From Novacetimonas pomaceti (GTDB taxonomy: Bacteria; Pseudomonadota; Alphaproteobacteria; Acetobacterales; Acetobacteraceae): a stretch of 64,000 bases of DNA. The notes under the pieces were generated by a model. It was not told the DNA's origin. It searched no databases and saw only the letters and a program-made list of their open reading frames with translations. This document shows positions 1 to 9,372 of the stretch, piece by piece; the stretch's first letter is position 1; each line of letters begins with the position of its first letter. The DNA lies in the NCBI RefSeq assembly GCF_003207955.1, contig NZ_NOXG01000008.1, positions 49,308-113,307 on the forward strand. Reading direction: 5' to 3'. The position numbers and the translations under genes were made by a program.

Positions 1-112
1 GAGCCTGATCGCGGCACGTCAGGCCGCCGACAAGATACGCTCCAACGCCGAGATCTATGGCCGGGCGCGTACCGAGCTGACAGAGTGGATGCAGTCCAGA
101 AACGTTAAATAA
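1..112 (+). CDS. C-terminal end of an unrecognised protein (partial)
   Basis: An open frame enters from the left edge (codons begin at base 2) and stops at TAA 110-112, leaving 36 residues. The tail is charged and helical-looking and ends in RNVK. It is too short to assign to a family. A strong inverted repeat begins 26 bases after the stop, which fits the end of a transcription unit. Treating it as coding rests only on the uninterrupted frame and that context. Confidence 0.5.
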   Translation, partial: SLIAARQAADKIRSNAEIYGRARTELTEWMQSRNVK

Positions 113-138
113 AAACGAATGTAAACTTAAAGGAATGA

Positions 139-174
139 CCCACGTTGTGTTGTCTTTGAGCAACACAACGTGGG
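139..174. terminator. Perfect 14-bp inverted repeat after the left-edge gene
   Basis: CCCACGTTGTGTTG (139-152) is exactly complementary to 161-174 around an 8-base loop. No T-run follows on either strand, so it is not a textbook intrinsic terminator. It could be a terminator variant, an mRNA 3'-end stabiliser or a protein-binding palindrome. Its position between a stop codon and the leader of the next receptor gene favours a 3'-end role. Confidence 0.5.
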
Positions 175-319
175 GTAAGGTTACACTTTAGTATATTCTT
201 ATTGAACGAGGTTGTTTTCGACTGTGTAATGAGAACACCGATAATTCGCCCATCGGCGCATCGCAAAATGTATGCATGTGTTAGCTGTCGACTGGATGTC
301 GTAGGGAGTAGAATTGCTA

Positions 320-3300
320 ATGTTCAAATCATCACGCAGGCTGTCGATAGATTCTAGATATTCTCGTTTCTTGCTGGCCTACGTTTCGCTGGGGGTCCTG
401 ATGTGGCCGCAGGCCTATGCACAGGCCCAGACGGTTGCGTCGAAAACCACCGACAACAAGGTGACTGTCAAAAAAAGCAAAAAGAAGGCAACTACGAACG
501 CGGGCTCGACGAGCACCACCGCGACTTCCACCGGTGCGGCTGCAGTTTCGCAGGCGCAGACGGATGCCTCCGCCAACCCGCCGTCACGGTCTGAAAACAT
601 CGTCGTGACCGGCTCGCTGCTGCATGATCCCAACCTGCAGAGCGCATCGCCCATTACGCACATCACAGCCGGCGACATGCAGAAGCGTGGTATCAAGACG
701 GTTACCGACGCCCTGCAGCTTCTGGCTTCCAACGGTTCGGGCAACCTGACGAACGCCTTCTCGGCCAACGGCGCGTTCGCTGGCGGTGCGTCGGCCCCGT
801 CACTGCGCGGACTGAGTACTGACTCCACCCTGGTCCTGATGGATGGACAGCGTCTTTCCTATTATCCGCTGTCGGATGATGGTGAGCGTAACTTCGTCGA
901 TACCAACTGGATGCCATCCTCGATCATGCAGACGATCGACGTGATGAACGACGGTGGTTCCGCGACCTATGGTGCTGACGCCGTTGCGGGCGTGATCAAC
1001 TTCATTACCCGTAAGGAAATCCAGGGTTTTGAAGGAAATGCCGAAGGCGGCGTGAGCCAGCGCGGGGACGCGGGACATCAGCGCCTTTACGCGACCTATG
1101 GTCATGGCGATCTTGAGCGCGATGGTTACAACTTCTACATCAACTCCGAATATCAGCAGGATGACGCGCTGTATAACCGTCAGGTCGGTTATCCCTACAG
1201 CTCGAGCAACCTGACCGGTATCGGCGGCACCAACGGTGACACCAACGCGCTGGGGGCCGATGGCTCGATCCAGAACTTCGGTGCCACGACGACCCCGGTT
1301 GTCCGTCCCAGCGATGGCGGCAACAGCGGAACGGGCGCCTGGCAGCTGCTGAATCCGTCAGCGGGCTGCGCAAGGGGTAAAGAGGTTTCGGGTTATGTCA
1401 CGGGCACGCCGGCTGGTTCCACCAGCACGACCTGTACTGTGGACAGCACCCACGATTACAGCCAGATTGCTCCGTCGCTCCGCCGTATCGAGGCTACGGC
1501 GCATTTCACCGCCAACGTGACGTCGCATTCCCAGCTGACTGCGATGTTCACCTACTCGCAGGCCCTGTCGCAGTATTCCGGCGATCCGCTGAGCTATGAC
1601 ACCGTGCGTAACTACACCCAGTCGGAACTGGCGAATACACTGAGCGTGCCCATTCCGGCGTACCTGCCCAATGGTCAGCTCAACCCCAACGATCCGTATG
1701 CCTCCCAGGGCAAGGCGGCGGAAATGGAATATGCCTTTGCCGGCATGGTTCCCAGAACCAGCCAGTACAGCCAGAACTTCCGTGGCTCCGTGCGTTATAA
1801 CGGCAGCGCGCATTCCAACTGGGGTTCGGACTGGAAATATGATGCCAACTTTGTTGGCATGAACACCGATCTGCAGCAGACCATCACTGGCGTCCCCACG
1901 ATCAATGGCATTGAAGACGCGATCATAAACGGGACCTACAACTTCCTGGATCCGTCCGCGAATTCGAAGTCGGTTCTCAATTCGATCGCGCCCAAGAACG
2001 TGATGAACGCCCAGACGCAGGAATATTCGGGCGAAGTTTCGCTCAGCAAGGGGCTGTTCCGTCTGCCGGGCGGTATGGTTGACCTCGCGATCGGGGCCAA
2101 CGTCCGTTACGAATCCCTGAACGATCCCAGTGCAAACCAGTCCAATCCGGCGGATCCCGGAGCGCAGTACGCGGGCTACATCAACCCGTTCTATGCTTAT
2201 GGCAGCCGTTGGGTTGAATCCGGCTTCTTCGAAGTTGGCATTCCCATCGTGAAGATGCTGAACGTCGACGTGTCCGGCCGTTATGACCATTACTCGGAAG
2301 GATACAGCCACTTCTCGCCAAAGGTCGGCGTGAACTTCAAGCCGGTCAAGCAGTTCACCCTGCGTGGCACGTTCTCCCGCGGCTTCCGCGTTCCCAGCTT
2401 CGCGGAAACGGGTGGCGCGAACGTTGGTTACGTGACCTACACCATTCAGGATCCTGCATGGCATAACCAGCATCTGAACTCCAACGGCACGGCTGACTCG
2501 TATGCGCAGGCCTACAGCATGGGTCTGAACACGTCGGGTAACCCTGACCTCAAGCCTGAAATCTCAACCAACTTCACGGGTGGCGCGGTTATCCGTCCCC
2601 TTCCCTGGCTGAGCCTGACGGCTGACTACTACTACATCAAGAAGTCCAACTATATCGCCCCCAACCCCGTGTCGTACGACGCGGTTGCGGAAGATTACGT
2701 GGAAGGCAAGGCGCTGCCGGCCGGTGTGACGGTCACGCCAGACGTGGTTGACACACTGCACCCGAATGCTCCGGTCCGTCCCGGCATCATCAACATGGGT
2801 TATGTCAACACCAACAAGCTTACGACCGATGGTGTTGACCTGCATATTGACGCCAGCCGTCGTCTGCCGGGCTTCCTGCATAACATCCGTTGGTACAGCC
2901 GTGGTGAAGCGACGTATGTGCGCAGCTTCAACCTGACCCTGCCGGATGGCCAGGTTGAGCACTTCGCGGGCACCGAAGGGCCGTGGGAAATCACCTCGGC
3001 TTCGGGAACGCCGCGCTGGCGTGCGAACTGGCAGAACACCTTCAGCTGGAGGAACCTGTCCGTAACGCCGACCGTGTACTACACCAGTGGCTACAAGACC
3101 GTTGCTGAAGATGCGACGGGTCCTGGAACCCGCGGGTCGTGCGCCAACTCGGTGACACAGTATGCCCAGACCTTCGCACCGCAGGGACAGTGCCACGTCA
3201 AGAACTACTGGGATGTGGATCTGACGGTTAACTATAACATCAACCGTCGCTGGTCGGTTTATGCCAACGTGTATAACCTGCTTGGCTTCCGCTCTCCGTA

Positions 3301-3400
3301 TGACTATGGAACCTATGGTTCCTACCTCTACAACTCTTCCTGGTCGCAGAAGGGTGTTATCTACCGCTCGTTCCAGTTCGGCGTTAACGTAAAACTCTGA
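320..3400 (+). CDS. TonB-dependent outer-membrane receptor
   Basis: Outer-membrane beta-barrel receptor for energised uptake of a ligand too large for porins; the ligand cannot be told from sequence. A signal peptide (about residues 1-35, ending near AYAQA) is followed by a Lys/Ser/Thr/Ala-rich linker. Next come a TonB-box-like ENIVVTGS (about 92-99) and a plug domain to about residue 235, with LRGL and YGADAVAGVINFITRK motifs. The rest is a long barrel of aromatic-rich strands ending in FGVNVKL. The length, about 1026 residues, suits the large TonB receptor class. ATG 320 is used; TTG 314, two codons earlier, sits closer to GGAG (305-308) and is an alternative. A strong terminator follows. 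The lack of an iron or siderophore gene nearby and the peptidases downstream leave the substrate open. Confidence 0.9.
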   Translation: MFKSSRRLSIDSRYSRFLLAYVSLGVLMWPQAYAQAQTVASKTTDNKVTVKKSKKKATTNAGSTSTTATSTGAAAVSQAQTDASANPPSRSENIVVTGSLLHDPNLQSASPITHITAGDMQKRGIKTVTDALQLLASNGSGNLTNAFSANGAFAGGASAPSLRGLSTDSTLVLMDGQRLSYYPLSDDGERNFVDTNWMPSSIMQTIDVMNDGGSATYGADAVAGVINFITRKEIQGFEGNAEGGVSQRGDAGHQRLYATYGHGDLERDGYNFYINSEYQQDDALYNRQVGYPYSSSNLTGIGGTNGDTNALGADGSIQNFGATTTPVVRPSDGGNSGTGAWQLLNPSAGCARGKEVSGYVTGTPAGSTSTTCTVDSTHDYSQIAPSLRRIEATAHFTANVTSHSQLTAMFTYSQALSQYSGDPLSYDTVRNYTQSELANTLSVPIPAYLPNGQLNPNDPYASQGKAAEMEYAFAGMVPRTSQYSQNFRGSVRYNGSAHSNWGSDWKYDANFVGMNTDLQQTITGVPTINGIEDAIINGTYNFLDPSANSKSVLNSIAPKNVMNAQTQEYSGEVSLSKGLFRLPGGMVDLAIGANVRYESLNDPSANQSNPADPGAQYAGYINPFYAYGSRWVESGFFEVGIPIVKMLNVDVSGRYDHYSEGYSHFSPKVGVNFKPVKQFTLRGTFSRGFRVPSFAETGGANVGYVTYTIQDPAWHNQHLNSNGTADSYAQAYSMGLNTSGNPDLKPEISTNFTGGAVIRPLPWLSLTADYYYIKKSNYIAPNPVSYDAVAEDYVEGKALPAGVTVTPDVVDTLHPNAPVRPGIINMGYVNTNKLTTDGVDLHIDASRRLPGFLHNIRWYSRGEATYVRSFNLTLPDGQVEHFAGTEGPWEITSASGTPRWRANWQNTFSWRNLSVTPTVYYTSGYKTVAEDATGPGTRGSCANSVTQYAQTFAPQGQCHVKNYWDVDLTVNYNINRRWSVYANVYNLLGFRSPYDYGTYGSYLYNSSWSQKGVIYRSFQFGVNVKL

Positions 3401-3417
3401 TCGGAACGCATTGAAAT

Positions 3418-3460
3418 ATCCCGGGTTTTCGAGCAATCGAAAGCCCGGGATTATTTTTTT
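3418..3460 (+). terminator. Intrinsic terminator of the first TonB receptor
   Basis: A 15-bp stem (3418-3432 with 3437-3451, one G-T pair) with a GCAA tetraloop is followed directly by a T-rich run to 3460. It lies 17 bases after the receptor stop codon. Confidence 0.92.
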
Positions 3461-4293
3461 CTCTCATGTTTCCCTTGAAACAGGGAGCAGGCTGTCTGCG
3501 TTGAAGGGGCGCCTGCCTGTCCAGCAAGAGCTGGATGAGGAAAAACAGAAATAAGAACCTGCTGCCGACAGGCAAAGCGTCGTGCCAGACTCTTCCGGGA
3601 TCGAGATAGGCAGAAAATGCTTTTTCTCTCCTGTCAGGGGCTTCAATCCCCTTCCCTCAGGCAGATGGATAATCCGAAGGCTGCACATGGCTGTTTTTCG
3701 GGCATCCGGAAGACAAATCGTTAATTCAAAATCCTTATACTATTTTCGTCATTAAATCGAAATTTGAATAAGTTTCGCATGGGCAGAATTGTGTCGTCTC
3801 TCTAAGTTTGCAATATCATTAACTTCAAAACATATTTTTCATATTTTATGTTCGTGAAAATTTCCTAAGGTGTTCAGGATATTACTTTTTTCCTGTTGGC
3901 TAGCCCCATTTGGACGCAAAACGTCACAAAACAGAGTTTTCGTGAATTTTTTGTGTCAAGAGAGCCGTCTCTTCAACGGGAAAAACGTTGTATTTTCAAA
4001 ATGGTAAGCCGATGTCTCGGTTTGGTGCGACTGTGGAATGAGAATTTATCTTTCCTTTTGATTCGGTTTTCTGATATGATTGGGAAATATATTAAATCTA
4101 TTTTGAAAGGGTTGAAAATAACAGTCAGATAACAGGCTATTTTTCCGCGACGGCATGATGCGGAAAAGTTTGTAAAAATCACATCTGATGTTTTGTAAGA
4201 TAGGCTGACGAATGTTGCTTTTTGAACACAAAAAGCGCGTTTGCTCGGTGCTGTCTTTTTTCTGCGTTGAATCTTCCCTCTTCTGACCCTGTA

Positions 4294-4315
4294 ATGATTT
4301 TCATCGTGAAATCAT
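4294..4315. promoter_or_regulatory. Imperfect palindrome, possible metal-regulator (Fur-like) box
   Basis: ATGATTT at the left end and AAATCAT at the right form an AT-rich dyad of 22 bases, reading ATGATTTTCATCGTGAAATC then AT. It lies about 160 bases upstream of the second TonB receptor. Its architecture recalls Fur-type sites, and TonB receptors are often Fur-regulated, but the match is loose and no promoter was identified with confidence. Confidence 0.25.
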
Positions 4316-4351
4316 GCTGCGGTAGTCGGCAATGCCGTACGAGGGGGGATA

Positions 4352-4429
4352 ATGAGTAAGACATTCCGTGCTTTTTCCTCACGCCGTGGCGTGAATATCA
4401 ACAATATGACGGTGCAGGACACGGAGTAA
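4352..4429 (+). CDS. Possible 25-residue leader peptide upstream of TonB receptor
   Basis: ATG 4352 is preceded within a few bases by a purine-rich GAGGGGGG (4341-4348) and opens a 25-codon frame beginning MSKTFRAFSS and ending TAA 4427-4429, 45 bases before the receptor start. The predicted peptide is basic in its first half. The Shine-Dalgarno-like run is strong but sits unusually close to the ATG. It may be a translated leader, or chance. No homology is recognised. Confidence 0.22.
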   Translation: MSKTFRAFSSRRGVNINNMTVQDTE

Positions 4430-4474
4430 TCCGATGCGGCATCACGTCATGGCTGTGATTGGAAAAAGTCCTCT

Positions 4475-6925
4475 ATGCCAAATATAGCGAGGCGGGAAAA
4501 AATTCGTCTGTCCTGTCGGCCGGTGCTGGCAGGTTCTGCATTTTTATGGCTGCTGTCGGTTGGTTCTGCCGCCATGGCTGCGACGCAGGCAGGAAAGGCC
4601 ACATCCACTGCCGCGACTGCCCATCGTCTTCATCGGCCGGCTGCTGGGGGACAGGCTGCGCATGCCCGCCCTGCCCATAGTCAGAGCACGGCTACCCCGC
4701 ATTCAGCCCCGGAAACCCTGAAGGTCAGTGTGTCGCGCATCCGTTCCCACGGGGCGGTACAGGCGGTAACGCGTCAGCAGATGGACCATTTCGTCGAAGG
4801 CACGAGCCCCAATCAGGTCCTTGCCATGACAACCCCCGGCGTCAGCTTCGCGTCCGATGATGCCTTTGGCCTCGATACCGTGGCGAATACCCTTTATATC
4901 CGTGGGTTCAGCCGTAATCAGGTCGGTGCGTCCCTTGATGGCATTCCCATGGGCGAACAGGGGTTCGGGAACATCAACGGCCTGACCGTTGATGAAGCTG
5001 TCATTCAGGAAAACCTGTCGGGCATGACGGTTTCTCAGGGGGCCGGGGCCGTGGACACGCCATCCGCGCAGAATCTTGGCGGGGCGCTGACCTACACCAC
5101 GTCCGATCCGTTGAGCAAGGCAGGCGGGCGTGTGGGGCAGACGTTCGGCAGCTATAATGCCTTTCGCACGTTCGGTCGCGTTGACAGTGGCGTCCTGAAT
5201 TCGACCGGGACGAAATTCTATGCTTCCTATGCCCGGACCGATCAGGACCTGTGGAAAGGCTTTGGCTATCAGCTGGAACAGCAGGCCAATTTCAAGCTGG
5301 TCCAGCCTGTCGGCGATCGGGGCAAGATAACGGCGATTTTCGATTATTCCAATTTTGAACAGTACAACTATATGGGGCTGACAAAGGGGCTTTGGGAAAC
5401 GCAGGGGCGGAACACGACTTTCCTGAAACCCAATTACGCCCTGGCCAAGGAATACGCCTATTATGCCCAGAATGGCGGCGTGCCCGCCAATCTTCAGGGT
5501 ATCCTGACGAATGACGAAATTGGCGATTATGCCTATGACGGCACGCAGACGCAGCGTAATTACCTGTCGGCTGTCACGGCGGATTTCCAGCTGTTCCCGA
5601 ATGTGACGTCCAAGACCGTGGCCTATGCCCATGTGTCCAGCGGCGATTATAGCGGCACCAACCCGTACCTTGTCTCGCCAACCTCTGGTGTCGACATGGC
5701 GATGGAAACGGGCCATATGAGCACGCAACGCATCGGCTTTACCCAGAGTTTCGATATCAAGGTCCATGATAACGATATCCAGACCGGCATCTGGTATGAA
5801 AATGTCGATTATTCGTATCCGATGCGCCTGTATGAGGACGGCGTGGACCAGGCCCATAACTCGGTCGGGGATTTCCGGGCAAGCCAGGCATCAACCTGGT
5901 ATTCGGATGCATTTAATACAAATACATTCCAGTTTTACCTGCAGGATACCTATCATATCATTCCCGGCATGACCATCAACGCCGGTTTCCGGTCGTTGCT
6001 GCAGACGACGCATGGCGGCACGAAGATGGATGATACGGCCGGCCTTGCGGACTGGAATACCTATTACAGTCATCCGGCGAATGGCAGCATGACCGCCGCG
6101 AACGCGTTCCTGCCGCATTTCAACTGGGATTATCATTTCAAGCAAAATCACGAAGTCTATTTCGATATCGCGGAAAACATGCGCGCGTACGACTATTCCA
6201 CCCAGCAGAGCAGCGGGACCGTCTGGGGTGGACTGGGAAGTGCATCGAACCCGGCCCAGACCGTTTTCAATGAGAACAAGAAAACGCTGCGCCCGGAACG
6301 GACCTGGAACTATGTCGTGGGGTATCGCTACAATTCAAAAATGCTGACTGCCAGCGTCGATTTTTACCACACGGATTATTACAACCGTCTGGCGACCGTG
6401 ACATCCGGCCCAACCACCAACCAGTATAGCGAAGTTGCGAATGTCGGCCGCGAATCAATGAATGGCGCTGACGTGCTGGCGGCCGTGCGTCCGGTAAAGG
6501 GACTGGAAATCACAAACAGCTTCAGCTGGAATGATGCAACTTATGAAGGCAGCATCAATGGGACCAGCCTGAAGGGAAGGCATCAGGTCTTTTATCCCAA
6601 GTTCATGTACAAGGCGAACCTGAGCTATACTTGGCGTCGCGCCATGTTCAACTTCAACGCGACCTATACGGGCGGGCGTCCCCTCACCTATCTGAATGAC
6701 CAGTATATTCCGGCCTACTGGACGTCAAACCTCAACGGCAGCTACAATTTCGGCAAGGTCGGGTTTGCCCGCAATATCAAGGCGACGTTCGGGATTACCA
6801 ACCTTTTCAACAAGAACTATATCGGCGGCGTGTATGGGGCCGCGAGCCTCAAGGGGGATGACAATCCCATCCTTTACGTGGCGGCGCCACGGGAATTCTT
6901 CGGATCTGTCTCCGCGCAGTTCTGA
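4475..6925 (+). CDS. TonB-dependent outer-membrane receptor
   Basis: Second TonB-dependent receptor, 816 residues. A signal peptide ends near residue 35 (GSAAMAA), followed by an Ala/His-rich linker. The plug domain spans about residues 80-210, with LYIRGFSRNQVGASLDGIPM and a TPSAQNLGGAL segment, and the barrel ends in the typical terminal aromatic (SVSAQF). GGAAAAAG lies just upstream of ATG 4475. A strong intrinsic terminator follows at 6931. The gene lies immediately before three exported peptidase genes on the same strand, so a peptide or peptide-linked ligand is plausible, but that is inference from position. Iron-chelate uptake is the default alternative. Confidence 0.88.
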   Translation: MPNIARREKIRLSCRPVLAGSAFLWLLSVGSAAMAATQAGKATSTAATAHRLHRPAAGGQAAHARPAHSQSTATPHSAPETLKVSVSRIRSHGAVQAVTRQQMDHFVEGTSPNQVLAMTTPGVSFASDDAFGLDTVANTLYIRGFSRNQVGASLDGIPMGEQGFGNINGLTVDEAVIQENLSGMTVSQGAGAVDTPSAQNLGGALTYTTSDPLSKAGGRVGQTFGSYNAFRTFGRVDSGVLNSTGTKFYASYARTDQDLWKGFGYQLEQQANFKLVQPVGDRGKITAIFDYSNFEQYNYMGLTKGLWETQGRNTTFLKPNYALAKEYAYYAQNGGVPANLQGILTNDEIGDYAYDGTQTQRNYLSAVTADFQLFPNVTSKTVAYAHVSSGDYSGTNPYLVSPTSGVDMAMETGHMSTQRIGFTQSFDIKVHDNDIQTGIWYENVDYSYPMRLYEDGVDQAHNSVGDFRASQASTWYSDAFNTNTFQFYLQDTYHIIPGMTINAGFRSLLQTTHGGTKMDDTAGLADWNTYYSHPANGSMTAANAFLPHFNWDYHFKQNHEVYFDIAENMRAYDYSTQQSSGTVWGGLGSASNPAQTVFNENKKTLRPERTWNYVVGYRYNSKMLTASVDFYHTDYYNRLATVTSGPTTNQYSEVANVGRESMNGADVLAAVRPVKGLEITNSFSWNDATYEGSINGTSLKGRHQVFYPKFMYKANLSYTWRRAMFNFNATYTGGRPLTYLNDQYIPAYWTSNLNGSYNFGKVGFARNIKATFGITNLFNKNYIGGVYGAASLKGDDNPILYVAAPREFFGSVSAQF

Positions 6926-6930
6926 TCATG

Positions 6931-6962
6931 GCGCGATCCGGAAACGGGTCGCGCTTTTTTTT
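6931..6962 (+). terminator. Intrinsic terminator of the second TonB receptor
   Basis: GCGCGATCC (6931-6939) pairs with GGGTCGCGC around a short loop (one G-T pair) and is followed by eight consecutive T. It lies 6 bases after the receptor stop. Confidence 0.92.
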
Positions 6963-7180
6963 GTGATTATCGATACGAATCAACAACGGATAACAGTCCT
7001 CGCGGTGTCCCCATTCCGGTTGGAAAGACTGTTATTTGAATATGATACATCCCATTGTCAGATATGCATTTCCCGATGTGAACTTCAGGTTTCTTATATG
7101 TGTGGGCGTATTGTCGTGATTCCATTTTGAGGTCAAAATGTCGCGGCTCAATCATGCTCTCGCAACAGGGAAGAGATATA

Positions 7181-9256
7181 ATGGCAGGAAAGACAGGACG
7201 TACCATACGCGCCGGATTGATGGGGGCCACGTTGCTGGCGACCTGCGGTGCGGGGGCATCCTTTGCCGCTTCGGACGGCAACGTGGCCGAAAATTTCGGA
7301 AGCTGGGGCTTTGACCTTGCCGGCCGCGACGCAGCCGTCGCCCCCGGGAACGACTTTTTCGAATATGCGGACGGCACGGCGGTCCGCTATATCGTCATCC
7401 CCCCTGACATGACGTCGTACGGTCCGTTCAACGAACTGGCGGAGCTGTCGCGCACGCGGGTGAAAACCATTCTGGAGGAACTGTCGGCCCATCCCGTGCA
7501 GGATCCCCAGACGATCGAACAGAAGCTGGGAACGTTTTACGCAACTTTCCTTGATGAAAAGACCATAGAGACGCGGGGCATCCATCCCCTTTCCGACGAC
7601 CTGTCGAAAATACGCGCGATCGCAGGCGCCACCGATTTTGCCAGCCTGTCGGGCACGGCGCAGTATGGGTACCAGTTCACGCCTTTCGCGCTGAGCATCC
7701 AGCCCGACGCCCGCACGCCCACGAAATATACCCTGACGCTGGATCAGGCGGGCCTGGGCATGCCGGACCGGGATTATTACCTCAAGCCCGAGATGCAGGC
7801 CAAGAAAACCGCCTACCAGAACTATGTGTCGCAGGTCCTGAACCTGATCCACTGGCCGGATGCGCGCGGGGCGTCAAACGCGATCGTGAAGCTCGAGACC
7901 TCGCTGGCGCAGGCGCACTGGGCCCGCCAGGACATGCGCGATCCTGACAAGATCTATAACCCCATGACGCTGGCTGCCCTGCAGGAAAAGGCGCCCGGTT
8001 TCGACTGGCTGTCCTATCTGCAGGCCGCGGGCGTTCCCGATGCCGTCATTCATTCGGACAACATCATCGTGGGCGAGCCTTCCGCCATCACGGCCGAGGC
8101 GCACATCCTTGCCCAGACGGACATGAAGACGCTGAAGGCATGGCTGGCTTTCCACCTTGCCGACAACGCGGCTCAGGTCCTGCCCCGCGCGTTCGTCAAT
8201 GCGTCGTTCAATTTCCATGGCCGCGTCCTGTCGGGACAGCCCCAGCTGACCGCGCGGTGGAAACGTGCCGGACATGCGACCAGCGAAGCGATGGGCATGG
8301 CGCTGGGCAAGGTCTATGTCAGCCGGTATTTCCCGGCACCCTATCATGACAAGATGGTGGGCCTGACACAGGAGCTCAAGGCAGCGTTCCGGATCCGTCT
8401 CAAGCACAATGGATGGATGGAAAAGGCAACCCGCAAGGCAGCCATCCGCAAGCTGGAAAGTTCCGCGATCCAGATCGGCTATCCCAACAAGTGGCGCGAT
8501 TATACCGGCCTTGCCGTGCATAAGGACGATGCCTATGGCAATTCGGCGCGGGGCGTCGCGTTTGAATGGAATTACTGGCTGAACCATCTGGGCAAGCCGG
8601 TGGATCGCGATGAATGGGACATGACGCCGCAGACGGTCAATGCCTATAACAACCCGGTCTTTAACGAAGTCGTCTTCCCGGCCGCCATTCTCCAGCCGCC
8701 CTTCTTCAACCCGTCGGCGGACATGGCCGTCAATTACGGGGCGATCGGTGGCGTGATCGGTCACGAAATGACCCACTCCTTTGACGATGAAGGACGCAAG
8801 TTCGACGAAAAGGGGCAGCTGCGCGACTGGTGGACCAAAAAGGACGAGGAGCGCTTCAACCAGCTTGCCGCGCGTTTCGGGACCCAGTACGACGCGTTCG
8901 AGGTCCTGCCGGGCGTGCATGTGAACGGCAAGCTGACAATGGGCGAGAATATTGCCGACCTTGGCGGCCTGACGCTTGCGCTGGATGCCTATCATGCTTC
9001 CCTCAAGGGCAAGAAGGCGCCGGTCATCGACGGCATGACCGGCGAACAGCGGGTCTTCCTCGGCTGGGCGCAGGTATGGCGTGAAAAGCTGCGTGACGAC
9101 ACGATCCGCCAGCGCGTCATCACCGATCCGCATTCGCCGCCGCGCGCGCGCGTGAACATGCCGATGCATAACATCGATGCGTGGTACAAGGCATGGAATG
9201 TCCAGCCGGGACAGTCGCTTTACATCAAGCCGGAAGCCCGTGTGAAAATCTGGTAA
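7181..9256 (+). CDS. M13 family zinc metallopeptidase (neprilysin/PepO-like), exported
   Basis: Zinc endopeptidase of the neprilysin family, expected to cleave short peptides in the periplasm. Start ATG 7181 follows AGGGAAGAG and gives a clean signal peptide (residues 1 to about 30, ending GASFAA). An in-frame ATG at 7100 would bury that signal. The N-terminal M13 domain is followed by the catalytic part with NAYNNP and then HEMTH (H528, E529, H532; zinc ligands and catalytic Glu). ENIADLGG gives the third ligand, E589, and D593. The chain ends in the conserved terminal Trp (VKIW). About 691 residues is normal for the family. It is the first of three peptidase genes on this strand. Confidence 0.94.
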   Translation: MAGKTGRTIRAGLMGATLLATCGAGASFAASDGNVAENFGSWGFDLAGRDAAVAPGNDFFEYADGTAVRYIVIPPDMTSYGPFNELAELSRTRVKTILEELSAHPVQDPQTIEQKLGTFYATFLDEKTIETRGIHPLSDDLSKIRAIAGATDFASLSGTAQYGYQFTPFALSIQPDARTPTKYTLTLDQAGLGMPDRDYYLKPEMQAKKTAYQNYVSQVLNLIHWPDARGASNAIVKLETSLAQAHWARQDMRDPDKIYNPMTLAALQEKAPGFDWLSYLQAAGVPDAVIHSDNIIVGEPSAITAEAHILAQTDMKTLKAWLAFHLADNAAQVLPRAFVNASFNFHGRVLSGQPQLTARWKRAGHATSEAMGMALGKVYVSRYFPAPYHDKMVGLTQELKAAFRIRLKHNGWMEKATRKAAIRKLESSAIQIGYPNKWRDYTGLAVHKDDAYGNSARGVAFEWNYWLNHLGKPVDRDEWDMTPQTVNAYNNPVFNEVVFPAAILQPPFFNPSADMAVNYGAIGGVIGHEMTHSFDDEGRKFDEKGQLRDWWTKKDEERFNQLAARFGTQYDAFEVLPGVHVNGKLTMGENIADLGGLTLALDAYHASLKGKKAPVIDGMTGEQRVFLGWAQVWREKLRDDTIRQRVITDPHSPPRARVNMPMHNIDAWYKAWNVQPGQSLYIKPEARVKIW

Positions 9257-9286
9257 TTACCCGAATGTAATGGCCCCTCCCTGGCG

Positions 9287-9312
9287 GGAGCAGGAATGTT
9301 TTTTCCTGCTCC
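9287..9312. terminator. Hairpin between M13 and M61 peptidase genes
   Basis: GGAGCAGGAA (9287-9296) is exactly complementary to TTCCTGCTCC (9303-9312) around a TGTTTT loop, with further partial pairing outside it. No T-run follows. It may be a weak terminator or a processing site separating the M13 gene from the M61-S9 pair. Confidence 0.5.
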
Positions 9313-9372
9313 GTCCGGGAGGCGGTTTCTGATGTTCGCAATGACCTGTTCAATATTTCTGGAGTATGCGTT

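Larger units (their letters stand above)
3461..4474. other. AT-rich intergenic region, no supported gene
   Basis: About 1 kb between the two receptor genes, clearly AT-richer than its flanks, especially 3720-4140. Short open frames occur but none has a convincing ribosome-binding site or protein-like composition, apart from the 25-codon frame at 4352. A hairpin with perfect 8-bp arms lies at 4141-4167 (TTTTCCGC / GCGGAAAA) and may end a small transcript. A 16-bp perfect palindrome (TCACGCC-GT-GGCGTGA, 4379-4394) lies inside the 25-codon frame. The region probably carries the promoter of the second receptor and could encode a small RNA, but neither is demonstrated. Confidence 0.5.

Noticed and set aside
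1358..2473. A 371-codon minus-strand frame inside the first TonB receptor
   Set aside because: Antisense shadow of a barrel-coding region; no motif or start signal.
3896..4132. A 78-codon frame in the AT-rich gap between the TonB receptors
   Set aside because: No ribosome-binding site and no protein-like pattern; AT-rich DNA with chance lack of stops.
7100..7180. In-frame ATG 81 bases upstream of the chosen M13 peptidase start
   Set aside because: It would place 27 hydrophilic residues before the signal peptide, while ATG 7181 has a good AGGGAAGAG ribosome-binding site.
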